DNA from: Pomacea canaliculata
Taxonomy: Eukaryota; Mollusca; Gastropoda; Architaenioglossa; Ampullariidae
Reading direction: 5' to 3'
Assembly (NCBI RefSeq): GCF_003073045.1
Contig: NC_037590.1
Location: 20,363,708-20,427,707, forward strand
DNA: 64,000 bases
Shown: piece after piece, positions 22,801 to 35,155 of the stretch
How the letters are laid out: each line of letters starts with the position of its first letter
Numbering within the stretch: the first letter of the stretch is position 1
Translations under genes and position numbers: made by a program
The notes under the pieces: generated by a model
The model's input: the letters and a program-made list of their open reading frames with translations, nothing else
Databases searched by the model: none
Told to the model about the DNA's origin: nothing

Positions 22801-25122
22801 GCTAGACCACAAGGGTTCGAATATTTTTGACCCCTTTATAACGCCCTGCACTGTAAATTGCTACTTACTCCAGACATATCTTTATGTGGCGGCCTACTGC
22901 ACTGGTCTACTCGTCTAGTCATGGAAGAATAGCCTAAATCTTTTCCTAATTTACCTATCGCTTTTCTATCTTGCAATTCCGAATTTCTAAAGGCCCTTCA
23001 CAATGTTGAGATTAATTATACTGATGAGGTTTGTCGGTGGTAACAGCCTTGTCTAGGACTGAGGTTATTGCTCAAGTTTTCGTCTTTTTCGCTGATGGAT
23101 ATGACACTACATCCATCGCCATTCAGTTCCTGGCCTATAACCTGGCTTGTTGTCCAGAAGTACAAGAGAAGGTTGTACAGGAGATCAAAAGCCAAATTGG
23201 AGATGTGAGTGCTGCTGCCGACATACATTTATGGTTACTATCAGAAAATTCCATGGAATTTCTAATTTTCACTTACTGCTGCTGTAAACTTACAGATACT
23301 TTCCACAATCATAAAAGTGCACAAGATTCTATGATTTAAGTTTTTACATAATAGTGAAATAGTGCAGCAAAAAATAAACAAAGATCAAGTAACATAGACA
23401 AAGTGGGATAAATCAGAAACATTAACAAAAATTCATAACTTGTTATCTCTCGCAATTTAGCCTCTTTTATTCTGATTTTCAGGACAAACCTACTTACGAG
23501 AGTTTGGCAAAACTATCATATTTAGACAGCGTCCTGCAGGAAACACTGAGGATGTTCCCTCCCGTAAACATGTAAAACACGTTCTTTGTTTACATGTATA
23601 TAAATACACCTTTACTTACTTGTATATTTTTTTATGCTTTCTCTTAGATTTTTCATCGAAATTTTCTAAGCTGCTGTACATGTGATCAGGTGTAGATGTA
23701 ATAGATTTTAAACTATAAAGTTAAATCCAGTCAAATAAACTTGTCTTGCCTGGATCAGCTCACAGCAAATAGAATTCAAAGTTTATGAATTCAATGTACA
23801 ACTGTTTGTGAACTTTCAGCGTTAACAGAATGGCGTCAGAAGAGGTGACTATTAAAGGAGTTACAATCCCTAAGGGAGCTGGTGTCGTCGTTCCTATCGC
23901 CAATGTGATGAGGGACCCAGAGTATTTCCCTGACCCTGACGAGTTTAAACCCGATAGGTAAGCGAACATAACTCACAATATTTTAACTCACAAAATCTAA
24001 AGATGCATGCATATCGTTCTGAGTGACATTATAGAGTTTAATAATAAATTGTGTGCACAGCAATGAACGTTAGGAGTTATCAAGAGGGATGTACGTGTAG
24101 CAAAAAACGATAATTTGTTTTATTTTAAGACCAGAAAAAAAAAATTCTGGCTATGTTGTACTCTGACAGGGATATCCTGTGTGCCGCAAGAGATATGAAT
24201 AAGTTAATCGTCACACCCATACTCCTCCTAACACCGCAATCACCCACGCTCTCCGCTCCTCTTACTAGCACCCACCACCACCACTACCACCACCACCAAG
24301 TCTTATTTACATATTTCAAAATCTCTCTGCATGCTTGTCCAGGTTCATTGAAAGCGCTGATGGTGTCGTCAACCCTTTCTCTAACCTGGCCTTCGGGTTC
24401 GGACCTCGCCAGTGTATCGGCATGCGTCTGGCGCTGCTGGAGATCAAGATGGCCATGGTGCACGTGCTCCGGAAGATCAGATTTATCAAGACAGATGACT
24501 TGAAGGTAACGTGCATTTCAGTCAATTTTCAAAACTAAAGGCTATTTAATCGGGCTATAGAAAAGAACAAACAGATAAGCTAAAAATAATGAATGATATT
24601 ACAAGTGTGTGTGTGTGTAACAATTATATAGAAACAAAGGGGAAGTTTGATGTGTGACTATTGGCTAAAGCTATTTCGGGACGACAAAAGAGTACAATAG
24701 GAGAAAAAATCGTAAGAGAAAATATCACACTGGTAAACAATGTATACACAAGCAACTTAAACAACAAACTAATCTATCCATACAATAAAAGCTCCCCCAA
24801 CCCATTCAAAAATACACAAACGTCTCGTTAAACCACCAATACGTACACAATCAGACTCATATACCAATATCTACATAAACAACTCGCTCATCGACTGATA
24901 TCAAGTTCCTTCTGTCTCCTATACAAAATAAGCTGTCAAGTTGTCTACTCTGTAACATATGATCATGCGATATACTACCAACCGTCATTAACGTTCAAAT
25001 TCAAACGTCTACAGGAAACACCCGCAATAAGGCCAGGATCATTTATGAGTATACCGGAAAGACCGCTCCTCATTACAGCGGTACTCAGAGAAGCCGCCAC
25101 CAAAACCCGAATGCAACATTAG
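16881..25122 (+). CDS. Cytochrome P450, CYP3-clan type (P450-C)
   Basis: Closest relative of P450-B in promoter and 5' half. Exons: 16881-16954, 17727-17823, 17977-18029, 18214-18310, 19807-19926, 20138-20226, 20739-20893, 21509-21636, 22691-22763, 23047-23204, 23483-23571, 23820-23957, 24343-24505, 25015-25122; 1542 nt, 513 residues. Exon 8 is one codon shorter than in B, D and E. WKRVR, ETLR, FKPDRF and [10 protein letters not shown] (heme Cys448) are present. Oddity: the I-helix reads ADGYDTTS where the paralogues have AAGYDTTS or VAGYDTTS, so the conserved Ala before the oxygen-groove Gly is Asp at about residue 312 (codon 23094-23096). That may alter oxygen activation or substrate fit. 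Intron 4 carries about 1 kb of extra sequence and intron 8 a THAP-exon relic. The last intron and 3' flank resemble those of D and E rather than B. Confidence 0.93.
18640..19600. other. Extra sequence in intron 4 of P450-C
   Basis: Flanked by intron sequence shared with P450-B, this stretch starts with a run of A residues and has no match in B. A small part near 18735-18790 resembles intron 4 of D and E. The rest is AT-rich with no recognised protein or terminal repeats. It is probably one or more old insertions that I cannot classify. Confidence 0.45.
22077..22281 (-). pseudogene. Relic THAP-domain first exon in intron 8 of P450-C
   Basis: On the minus strand an ATG at 22281 opens a THAP-like (C2CH zinc finger, DNA-binding) sequence: [25 protein letters not shown], the invariant-type DW, and [12 protein letters not shown], closed by an intact GTAAGT donor. 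The exon has an in-frame stop after KSRHKG, and the residue expected to be the third zinc-binding Cys (consensus CSxHF) is Arg, so it is dead. THAP domains of this kind begin both host regulators and P-element or Kolobok-type transposases; which one this was cannot be told from one exon. Confidence 0.6.
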
Positions 25123-26270
25123 GTTCCTTAAAACTTCACATCTTTCTCCTTTCTGCTGTATGGATGTTTTAAGGCTTATTCTCATGTTATTGTTATTAAG
25201 TTTCAAATTAAAAAGTTAGAGTGTCACTCTCTTGTGTACGTGTGTATTTGCATTTTGGAATGTTTGGTTTAATTTCAGCAATTGCAATTGTGGATTAATG
25301 AAATTGTATTGTATTTGGAATGAACATTCGTCGTAAAATTTTATGAACTTTTTAGAAAGTCTGTGTTAATTACAAATTCTGCATAAACATCATTGGTATA
25401 TATCTGATTATTTTTACAAAGGGACCTTAAAATGTGTTAATACTCGAAATCGAAAAAAGTGACAAAAAATTGTCGCCGCCATTTATTTGGATTTATAGTT
25501 ATTGTTTATATATAGAGAGAGCTTCTTTTGTTTTATGTACATTTATTTACCTAACATATGTAGACTTTTCGTCGGCTGCTATTTTATTGTTATATTAGAC
25601 TGATATCGTACCTCTTTTAGTCAAATTAGATGTTGTTAAGTGTATTTTTCTCCCCTAATTTTTATTTAATTTTTTTTTTAATTTATCTATATTTATCGGG
25701 TTCTTCTTTTACTTTTAGTTAGCTTATGTAGAGTTTTGGTTTTTATAGGTTTTGCTGTCTAACGTCCATTTTGTTGCTATATTAAACTTATTATAATAAG
25801 TGTGTTGCTGCAATATTTATTCATCTTGCAATGTTCTTAAACAAGCAAAGATTTTGTTTAAAAAATCTTTATGTGAGGGTTCTTGCATATACAGATCATC
25901 ATTTCATTGTAACACGAAACAAGGCATATTCTATTTATCCAAAAAATATAAATAAGCCGTCCATATACATCAAGAGAAAAATCTAAACCAAAAAGCAATA
26001 AAAATGAGAAGAGGAAGTATCAAAATTGTGTTAAATGTATGAAATTATCACAAGTACTTCTGTACAGGACCATTGTCTTTTACTTTGACTTCAGCACTCA
26101 TAGTAAAGGGGCCTCTTTAAATACCTTGGGAAATATTTTGATTACTGCTTCTTTAGCTATTTGTTGTTTCAAACTTATTGATACCCAGTTTCAGTGTCAA
26201 AAATAAACATTCTATTCTTTGTGGCTCTTCGTTAACCTGAATGTTATGTGGTAAGTTAAATGGGGAAGTA
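25123..26270 (+). repeat. 3' flank of P450-C, duplicated after P450-D
   Basis: Matches 35156-36303 over its full length, so the tandem unit shared by C and D includes about 1.15 kb of 3' flank. A poly(A)-type ATTAAA lies at 25207-25212 and is followed by GT-rich sequence (TTGTGTACGTGTGTA), which fits a 3' processing site about 85 bp after the stop. No coding frame is seen. Confidence 0.8.
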
Positions 26271-27228
26271 ACTATCGCCCCATGCAGTTAGTGTCTAAGG
26301 TGGTTTTTCGACAAGCGGGAGGACAGAGACAAAAACAGAGGGGCGTGTGTGCCATTAGAGGTGTTGTATGCGGTATAAGCACAGAGACTTATAGTGGGAG
26401 CCAGCATATGTGGGTACAGTAAGCCAAGCGCGACCAGCCGACTGGCAGAGGTGACAATGACGTGTATGAAGAGAGTGACACATCAGTGGCTCCCACACCT
26501 GTCCGCCAGGTGGACGGGGATGGGGGTTAGTCACCTGTCCACTAGGTCCCTGCACACGAAGCAAAGCATCAGTAGGGCGGTCGTTCTCTTGTCGATGTTG
26601 GCTACTTGATTGGTTGGTGAGTGAGTAACAAATGGCATTCCTCGGTGTGTGTGACGTGCGAATGCGCAAAGGAAATTAGAGAACAAAGAAGTAGGAGGAC
26701 ACTTTTCGGACTGACGTCACAGTGGACGGAGCAACAAGTCAGCAGTTGACGTGGGTAGTGGGAATTGAGGTTAACTGTCGCCCACGTGCCCGATTCCCCT
26801 GAGCCAGTATTCACGTTTCGGATAAAAATAAGGAATACTGCAACACTGACATTGAAAGATGCTCAGCAATCTGTTGCGCTGGGTTTTTCCCCTTGTTTAG
26901 GAGATGAAGTTATGTCAATACCTCACTCAATAACTCTTTCTGAAGAAACAATAAAAAGCTGGTAAAAAAAGTTGAAATATATGAGAAAGTATGAACGTTC
27001 CGGAAGACTGAATAATGGAAAGATGAGAAAAAAGAGGGATATTATTTAGCATTATATTATACTGCATAATGCATGCTCTAAACTTGAAATAAATATGATG
27101 GTGACAGAATAAAGGTAAAAAAGTTTGATACGCGTGAAGAGGCTCAGTCATGTGCGATTGTAGTTGACGTCACGAGTGGTATAATAAAAAGTCACGTGCG
27201 ATTCTCGTTCAGCTACAGTAGTCCCTCT
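26271..27228. other. Segment between P450-C and P450-D absent from the D-E spacer
   Basis: Where the 3' flank of C ends, about 960 bp follow before homology with the D-E spacer resumes at GATCC(A/C)TTCAACTTGG. In the D-E spacer the two homologous parts are joined directly at about 36303. The segment has higher GC at its left, two TGACGTCAC motifs (CRE-like) at about 26712 and 27166, and no recognised protein. I cannot tell whether it is an insertion here or a deletion there. Confidence 0.55.
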
Positions 27229-27703
27229 GTGTGTAAAGATCCATTCAACTTGGTTTTAACGCATGAAAGATTATTCAAGCGATGACGATATAATAAATGA
27301 TCTTTAAATTCCAAGTAAATGGTTCAAAGCCTCTGCATCGCATGCATATTTAGAAAATAAAAGATTTTGCATTAGAGGCGGAGTGCTGCTGCACCCGAAA
27401 TGTGCTAAAACTGTTTGAAGATAAAAGAGTGAACACGACATAAAAGGATTATTCTCTTGGAGAATGTGACAAGAAAAACTGTTGTACATCGTGAAAGCAC
27501 ACGTCCGACCTTGATAGTAGAGCTATGCCTCAGTCAAAAATGTCAAGTGTTTTCTTGTTCTTATAATACACAACAATTCAGTCCCTAAGGAAAGATAAAT
27601 GGTTCCAAAAAATCCTTTACAGACCAGATAACTGAAAAATGTCGCATACTCCAGTTTGCTTTATCTCCAGCCAATAGCTTGAGGAGAAAAGAGCATACGG
27701 CTC

Positions 27704-27908
27704 GTGGCTGCTCGCCACCATGACCTTTGTCAACATGCCCTCACCCTTTTTATGATGTACTCAAAGTACCCGACTATCGCACCAATGTTTTCACACCCTC
27801 CAGTCGCAAACGAGAGCATGCCCTAGTCCTACATCAGACTCCGCCTAAGAAAGTGCTGGAAATTCTTGAACAACTATCGTCGGCAGACTGCATTTCAACT
27901 CTAGCGCG
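27704..27908 (+). promoter_or_regulatory. Putative promoter region of P450-D
   Basis: Has the imperfect palindrome GTGGCTGCTCGCCAC at 27704-27718 where B and C have TGCTCGCGAGCA, again followed by ATGACCT. The TATA segment of B is missing: CAGTCGCAAACGAGAGCATG runs straight across the site. About 60-70 bp that lie between this point and the ATG in B are also absent. Confidence 0.5.
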
Positions 27909-30900
27909 ATGGAGTTACTGTTCGGGTTGGACTTGCCGATGTACTTGCTCTTGCTTTTCATTGCAGTCGTCCTGCTTTATGTGTAAGTACTGTTTTTAAC
28001 TCTCTCTAATTTAGGAAACATTTTCTCACTAGAACTTTCTTTTTACAATAGCGCAAATAGTCGTGATTCTCTTTATGTTTTCTTAGATACATTTTTTAAA
28101 TCACAGCGCTTTTGATAAGATGTTCAAAAAAGTTTTAATTAATAATCAGTGAGTTTCTTTTTGAAATCTTCAGTATAAGGACATTAACTTTTTCTTTTAC
28201 TGCGGTCGTTAAGCTATGGGACTTGGTCTTTTGGAATATGGAAGTCTCTTGGAGTGGATGGACCAGCACCTCTGCCTTTCTTTGGACACCAGTGTGAGAT
28301 AAACAAAAAGGTATTTGGAGTTTTATGTTTATTTCTTTATTGACAGTCTTTTTTAATTCGTAAATATAATTTTCTCCGGGATATTCCATGATTTACATAT
28401 TGCTAAATGTAATTATTGTTCAAGAAAGCTTGCTACTTCTTTGGAATTAATGATACGTACGTTAACTACTTTTCAGGGATATGAAAACAGCATTCGGAAA
28501 TGGTCACAGACTTATGGTCGCACATTTGGGTATGTTATAAGGGTTCTTCCACTTGCATCACATGCTTAACACCTTCAAAAGTCTACATCAGTGTTAAAAT
28601 ATTAGCGTCGTTAGATGCACGCTCGAGACATTAGTAAGGGAGATAATAAAAAAAAATACACACACACTGCGGCACAGAAATGTCTGAGTTCTCGCCCTTA
28701 ATGTCTTGAGACCTACAGTTAGCTCTAGAACACTTTGTATTCCGTTGATAGTCTCCTTCAGTTTTTGTGATCTTACTCGACGCTCTCGTGCTGACCACCA
28801 CTGTACTGTCCTCTGCTGGTCACATCCTTAAATCAACAAATATGGTATTCTCTAATGCAGTCCCACTCTTGGACTAGTAGATCATATTTTAACTCTGGTA
28901 CAGCCCGCTAATCAAGGCCTTCACGCACAAGCTGAAATACTGCAAAATCGCCAACAAATCACGAACTCGTCCACGCGGCTTGTGAGTGTCCGGCGGTCAT
29001 CCGCTCACACGAATAACACCGGAAGCCCACTCTCGTCTCAAAACAGACTCTGGTGGTCAACAATCGGCTACTGAAACCAATTCCATGCACCAGCCCCACG
29101 GATTTCCACTGGCTCCCGGTGGTCACTACTGGCTACAGTGTCCACTCACAGTACAAGCATGAACGTGTATTTAGTTCGTGGTACAAGCCTTCCAGTTCAC
29201 CCCTAGCTTACGAGGTCACTCCTGGCTGCTGTCCAAAACACTGTACCCTGCCTAAAGGGTTTATCGCCGCCATCAAAACCACCCGCTCCTCTCAGCGTCT
29301 TTTCTGGGTGGGGAGGGGCAATAAACAGTGAGCTCCCATTGCTACAACAAGCAGCAGACAGCACTCAAGCAGACGACGCGTGACGTAGCATGGGCGTGAG
29401 GTCAGGCGCTGCTAAAGTCAGCGAAAAAAAGGCCTTGACCTTTCCCCGCGAACTGGGTAAAAATAGCCTGGAATATGACGTCAAACGTCGTCTGCTGTAA
29501 GCTTTCTTTTACGGTTGCGTCCCATGCGCTGAGAGAAACGCAAACACAGTAACATGTCCGACACGCGACAATACTTTATCCCGAAAATAGTTTAAGCAAA
29601 GTACAAATTATTCTGATCAGAATGGTTTAAAGCTGAGCTTCATTTTGAATTTACCTTCTTTGCGTGCCCTCTTCTAATATAATACAATGTAAATTTTTTA
29701 AAAAAGAATTTACTGTGGACGTCGGCCATTGCTGGTGACCACTGACCTTGACATCTTAAAGGAAGTGCTCGTTAAAGATTTCAACAGATTTACAGACAGA
29801 TTTGTAAGTTTTGTACAAAGTGTTATACTGAGTTGCATTGTTACGAAGTAATTTAAAGTGCATACTTTAAAACACATTCAGGCAGCAACGTTTCCAAGTC
29901 TTATTTTATTTGACAACTTTTTAGCTTGCCGCCTAATTTGTCGAAATTAAAAATATATAACTTTTAGTTGAAAGGTACTCATAGAGGTAACATATTTTCC
30001 CCTTAGGTCTTGGATTTTATTTAATACATACAACTTCAAATATAAAAATGTGAAGAGCTCATTTAGAAATATTCTGTTCATTCATTAATAACACTTTTAA
30101 TAAAAAAGATAAGTTTAAAATTATTAATGATCCAATTTCTAATAGTTTGCATTACATTGTCACCGGGAAAGACCTGAAGAATACAAAGAGTAAGGAGGGA
30201 ATAACCGGAGAGCGTGTCATAAGTCTGTAGACAAAGACAAGCAGGCCGACTAGTTAAGTTCGCTACAAGTACAACTATTGACAACGATGTTGGTTGGTGT
30301 CAGGGAAAACGTTCGATTTTTGTGCACGGTTATTGGATGGATGGAGCGTAGATTGCGGAAAGAAAGGGGAAAATAGTTCCCCTGCTTTGAAAGAAGAAAA
30401 AAAAACTAACTAAAACTGCTGTGCCATATGTGGTTTTTCGCTTGAAATAAAAAGAGAAGGCTGTTATCAGAGGAAAAACGGAATAGTCTCGTTTAGAACT
30501 TGGGATAAAAGGATCCAATAAGAACATTAATTACATTAGTATAAAAATAAAAACACTTTTCCCTAATCATGACTTCCCACCTCTTTGCGACGTAAAACCA
30601 TATTACATGAATATGTTTTAATTAAGCATCTTGACTACTAATGCAAACACATTGCTGTCATTTGCCAAAGCCGCTTAAAAGATCTACTTACTTTTTTTAA
30701 AAAAAAACAAAAACAAATATAATATAAGGATAAGGATAATAGGAAACCATAGCTCTAAAGATTCGGATGACATTTGTGAAAGCTTACAAATGCACAACTA
30801 GATGCTTTTTGTTTCCTGGAAAATTGCACAGCGGGGTGAGTTGCGTTTTAGAAGTCTTGACTGTCTAGAATGTGTTAGAAAATAAGTGTAGATCCCACGA

Positions 30901-33900
30901 ATGATAGTATTCAACTTTTTTCTGTTTTTCTTCGTTATGAATAAAGAGAGATTTTAACTTCTAGGACAAGTTTGAACTGTTTCCAAAAGAAATTCAAGCA
31001 AACCTTTTCATTATTGGAGGCGCAGACTGGAAAAGGGTTAGAACCCTATTGACACCTACATTTAGCTCAGGAAAACTGAAACTGGTGAGTGCATTCTTTA
31101 AGTCATTTCAATATAAATAAAATACTGTTTAATTTTAAATACCTCAATGGCTGTTCTTTTATGTGAAAATTGTTTGGTCTTCATGTAGCCTTAACCTGTA
31201 TTTACTAGCAAACAGCTAGCAGTCGTCTAAATAATACTCAAAAGCACATCATTTAAAAAATGTCCTCATCCAATGAAATCCGCCTATACTGTCACAGATG
31301 GAGAACCATATCGACAGGTGTTGTATAAATCTCACTGAAAATCTTCTGGAGGCCATAAGGAAAGGGGAAAGAATTGATGCCAAAAAGTAAGGTTAAATCA
31401 CCGTTAATTGATATCGCCTTTTTCTTCTGTTACTTTATCTCCTTTCCTCATCTTGCATCATAAAAAGCAATTGACTATTCAGACATGCCTCTTTTGTAGT
31501 ATATGGAGACTTCTACACCTTTTATCAAGGCCTATTTTCCTCATTATCATTTTTTGAACGTCATAGCACTTACCCTGTTATTAACTGAGTATTTAGGTTA
31601 CATTTTCTGCCTAAGGACTTGTTTGTGAATACCCACTTTTATTCTCAAGATATACGATTGCAAACATAACCATCCACAAAAGAGGTCAAACTTGTGAGGT
31701 CCAGTTTGTACAAAGATACCCTATTTAGTATATGATCCTAGATAATTTTACTTTTTCCAATAGTCGTGGGTAACTTACGAAACCTAAACAAATCCCCGTA
31801 CAACCTTGATCACTAGGTTGTTAATCAAGCAGGCTCACCAGGCTCGTCATATTTGTTTACCAGATACTTTGGAGCCTACACCCTGGACGTGATATCGAGC
31901 ACAGCGTTTGGAATTCAAGTCAATTCACAGAAAGACCTCAACGACCCCTTCGTCAAGGATGTGGCCAGTGTTATGCACGAAGCCGGCAGCAGTGATGGAT
32001 TGTTAACAGTTCTCGCAGGTAAAAGACTTCTAATTCCTTTTGCATGATTTGCTCCTACACCTGTGTACTCATATGTTGAACAAACAGCTAACGAAGAAAG
32101 TTCCATTTATTTGTTTCAGCTTCGGTTCAGTTTCTTGTTCCAGTGATAAAGTTCCTGGCGATCTATTTATTTCCACTAACGCGATGGAATTCGTTATTGA
32201 AAAACGTCAATCGTATAATAAATGAACGAAAACAAGAAAAATCAAGAAATGTAAGTACAATAAAGCAAAATCTGTAAGTAAATAGTCACAACGATTAGAA
32301 GCTTGCAAGACATCGTTAAGCAGACCAAGGGGAAAATTCTGATAAGATTTTATTCCCCTCACCAGGTAAAGAAGACAGGAACATGCATGGCTCTTGATGG
32401 TCAAATTCTGTGCAAAGTTAATAGCTAAAGTTCTGGCATAGCGAACTAACTCAGCCATATCGTCTGTAGAAATATAACATGTCGGGAAGGTCCAATCCAC
32501 TATGCTATCATGAGAGCGCGAAGAAATGGAGGCACAATAATACGGGAATAGTGGGGAGAAGAATCAGAACTGGACACACTGGCCTTTTTAACCCACGGGT
32601 GTTTAAGAACACAAAATCAATACACATTTGCACGTATGCATCTTTCAAAAAAAAATGTTAAGAAATTTTATTATTTGCAATTTTATATGTATTACAGGCA
32701 CACACCGACTTCCTTCAAATGATTGTGAGTTATGAAGATCCTGAAGGTTTCGCAAAAGGGCAAATGAAATGTAAGTATTTTTCATTAGGGTGTCTATTAT
32801 TCATTTGGGAGCTGAAGAGGGTTAGGCCTCCAGGGTTTGAATGTGGAATCTTGACAAATCTTGATGCAAACCTTAATTTCTATTGCTTTCCTTACTTAAG
32901 CCTATTTATTTAATGTGTTAAAGTAATGGACTAATAGACTGCCTAATTTACAATACGTCTTCCTATGTCTTACTGGTCAGATAGTTGAAAACAGTTTAAA
33001 GTTACGATTATGACTGTAAAATACAATTTCGTTCATTAAAATGTAGTCAATTCGAAGTAAACGTGTGCTTGTTTTAGTACATTATTCATTAGAATATTCC
33101 CTGATACTGTTATACTCGACATTACATGAGGCAAAAAGGAAAGGTTTCTTAACAATATTCACGTTGATTATACTGATGAGATGTGTCGCTGGTAACAGCC
33201 TTGTCTAGGACTGAGGTCATTGCTCAAGCTGTCGTCTTCTTCGCTGCTGGATATGACACTACATCCACCACCCTTCAGTTCCTGGCCTATAACCTGGCTT
33301 GTTGTCCAGAAGCACAAGAGAAGGTTGTACAGGAAATCCAAAACCTAATTGGAGATGTGAGTGCTGCTGATGACAAACAGATACTAGTCACTGTCAGAAA
33401 AGTCCATGGAATTTCCTATTTTCGTTTACCAGAAAAAGAGTACAAGCAATTCTAAGAAAGAAACAAAGGTAAAATAGAAACCACTCTTAGATGAGATAAT
33501 AATGGTAGAAAAACAGTTTAAACCTAATCCTTTTTTTCATCTGACCTCTTTTTTCTGTTTTCAGGGCAAACCTACTTACGAGGGTGTGGCAAAGCTGAAA
33601 TATTTAGACAGCGTCGTGCAGGAAACACTGAGGATGTTCCCTCCTCTAAACACGTAAAATATGTTCTTTGTCTGAATGGATTAAATATAATTTTTAAAAT
33701 ATAATTTGCATAGGAATCAAACTCAAACTTTATAAATTAAATGTACAACTATTTCTGAACCTTTCAGCGTTAACAGAATGGCGTCAGAAGAGGTGACTAT
33801 TAAAGGAGTCACTATTCCTAAGGGAGCTGGTGTCTGCGTTCCTATCGCCAACGTGATGAGGGACCCAGAGTATTTCCCTGACCCTGACGAGTTTAAACCC

Positions 33901-35155
33901 GATAGGTAAGCGAACAGATCTGGCAATATATGTGGTCACAAACTCTAAAGATTTACACACATTTTTCTTATAAATACTGTAGAGTTTAATCATGAATAGT
34001 GTGCACAGCATTGAACATTAGGAGTTACCAAGTTGGTTGTAAGCGTAGGAAGAAACTATATTTTGCTTTATTTAAAGAAGTAAAAATAAATTCTATCTGC
34101 CTCTATTGTAGTCTCAGAAGAATATCCCGTGTGCCGCAAGAGATGTAATTCGATTCCCATAATTTCTTGGTTACAGGCGTTTTACCTCATCGTCACACCC
34201 ACACTTTTTCTAACACGCAGCTATGCGCGCACGCTCTTCGCCTCTCTTACCACCACACACCCATCACAGAGATAGAGAGGTTTGTACTTTATATGTTTAT
34301 AAATCTCTCTTCATGTTCACTCAGGTTCATTGAAGGCGCTGATGGATTCGTGAACCCTTTCTCTAACCTGGTCTTCGGGTTTGGACCTCGCCAGTGCATC
34401 GGCATGCGTCTGGCGCTGCTGCAGATCAAGATGGTCATGGTGCACGTGCTCCGGAAGGTCAGATTCATCAAAACAGATGATTTGAAGGTAACGTGCATGT
34501 CAGTCAATTTTCAAAACTAATGGCTTTTTAATCGGGATTTAGAAACAAACAAACAAAAAAGATATCAATAAAGAATGATATCCCACTTTAATGAGGACAA
34601 AAAGTTTTTACAAGTGTGTGTAAGCGTGTGTAATAAATAAAGCTAAAGTTCCAGTTTGATGTGGGACTATTGGCTACAGCTGTTCCAGAGAGGAAAAGAA
34701 TCATAAAAGAAAAATCTCATACTGTTCACCAATGTAACACAATTAACTTAAACAACACACCTATCTATTCATACATACACAAACCGTTTAACCCCACTCC
34801 AATTAAAACTACAAAAACGTCTCATCAAACCATGAATACATACAGAAAAAGAACTAGTATCTATCCATACCTACATAAACTGATATCCATCCTAAACTAA
34901 ACAAACATGAGTGTAGTGTGTATCATTAAGTTCATTCTGTCTCCTATAAAGATAAGCTGTCAATACCTGTGCTCTGTAGCATATGATCATGTGATATACT
35001 ACCACCCGTCATTTACCATTTAAATTGAAAACATTCGAACTCTGCAGGAAACACCTGCAAGGAAGCCAGGATCATTTCTGAGTATTGTGGAGAAACCGCT
35101 CTTCATCACGGCGGTACTCAGAGAAGCCGCCACCAAAACCCGAGTAGAACATTAG
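27909..35155 (+). CDS. Cytochrome P450, CYP3-clan type (P450-D)
   Basis: Paired with P450-E. Exons: 27909-27982, 28214-28310, 28477-28529, 29707-29803, 30965-31084, 31298-31386, 31864-32018, 32120-32250, 32698-32770, 33199-33356, 33565-33653, 33768-33905, 34325-34487, 35048-35155; 1545 nt, 514 residues. Motifs: N-terminal anchor, WKRVR, AAGYDTTS, ETLR, FKPDRF and [10 protein letters not shown] with Cys449. In the proline-rich hinge exon the Trp seen in the other plus-strand paralogues (QWE or LWE) is Cys here (HQCEINKK). The acceptor of exon 4 is TTTTTTAAAAAAG, much weaker than the pyrimidine-rich site of B and C, so splicing there may be inefficient. Intron 3 holds about 1 kb of GC-richer sequence shared with E. 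All phases are consistent and no stop is present. Poly(A)-type ATTAAA is at 35240-35245. Confidence 0.93.
28600..29595. other. GC-richer block in intron 3 of P450-D, shared with P450-E
   Basis: Begins near an AC-repeat tract and contains repeated phrases such as GGTGGTCACTACTGGCTAC. Near its right end, about 29370-29495, is a small segment whose ends are inverted copies of each other (CAGACGACGCGTGACGT and its near complement). The same block lies in intron 3 of P450-E (about 38625-39500, with the inverted-end segment at 39299-39423), so it entered before D and E separated. No protein is recognised. Confidence 0.5.

Noticed and set aside
28600-29595. Possible complete transposon in intron 3 of P450-D and E
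   Set aside because: No convincing terminal repeats or target duplication around the whole block; only a small inner segment of about 125 bp has inverted ends. Left unclassified.
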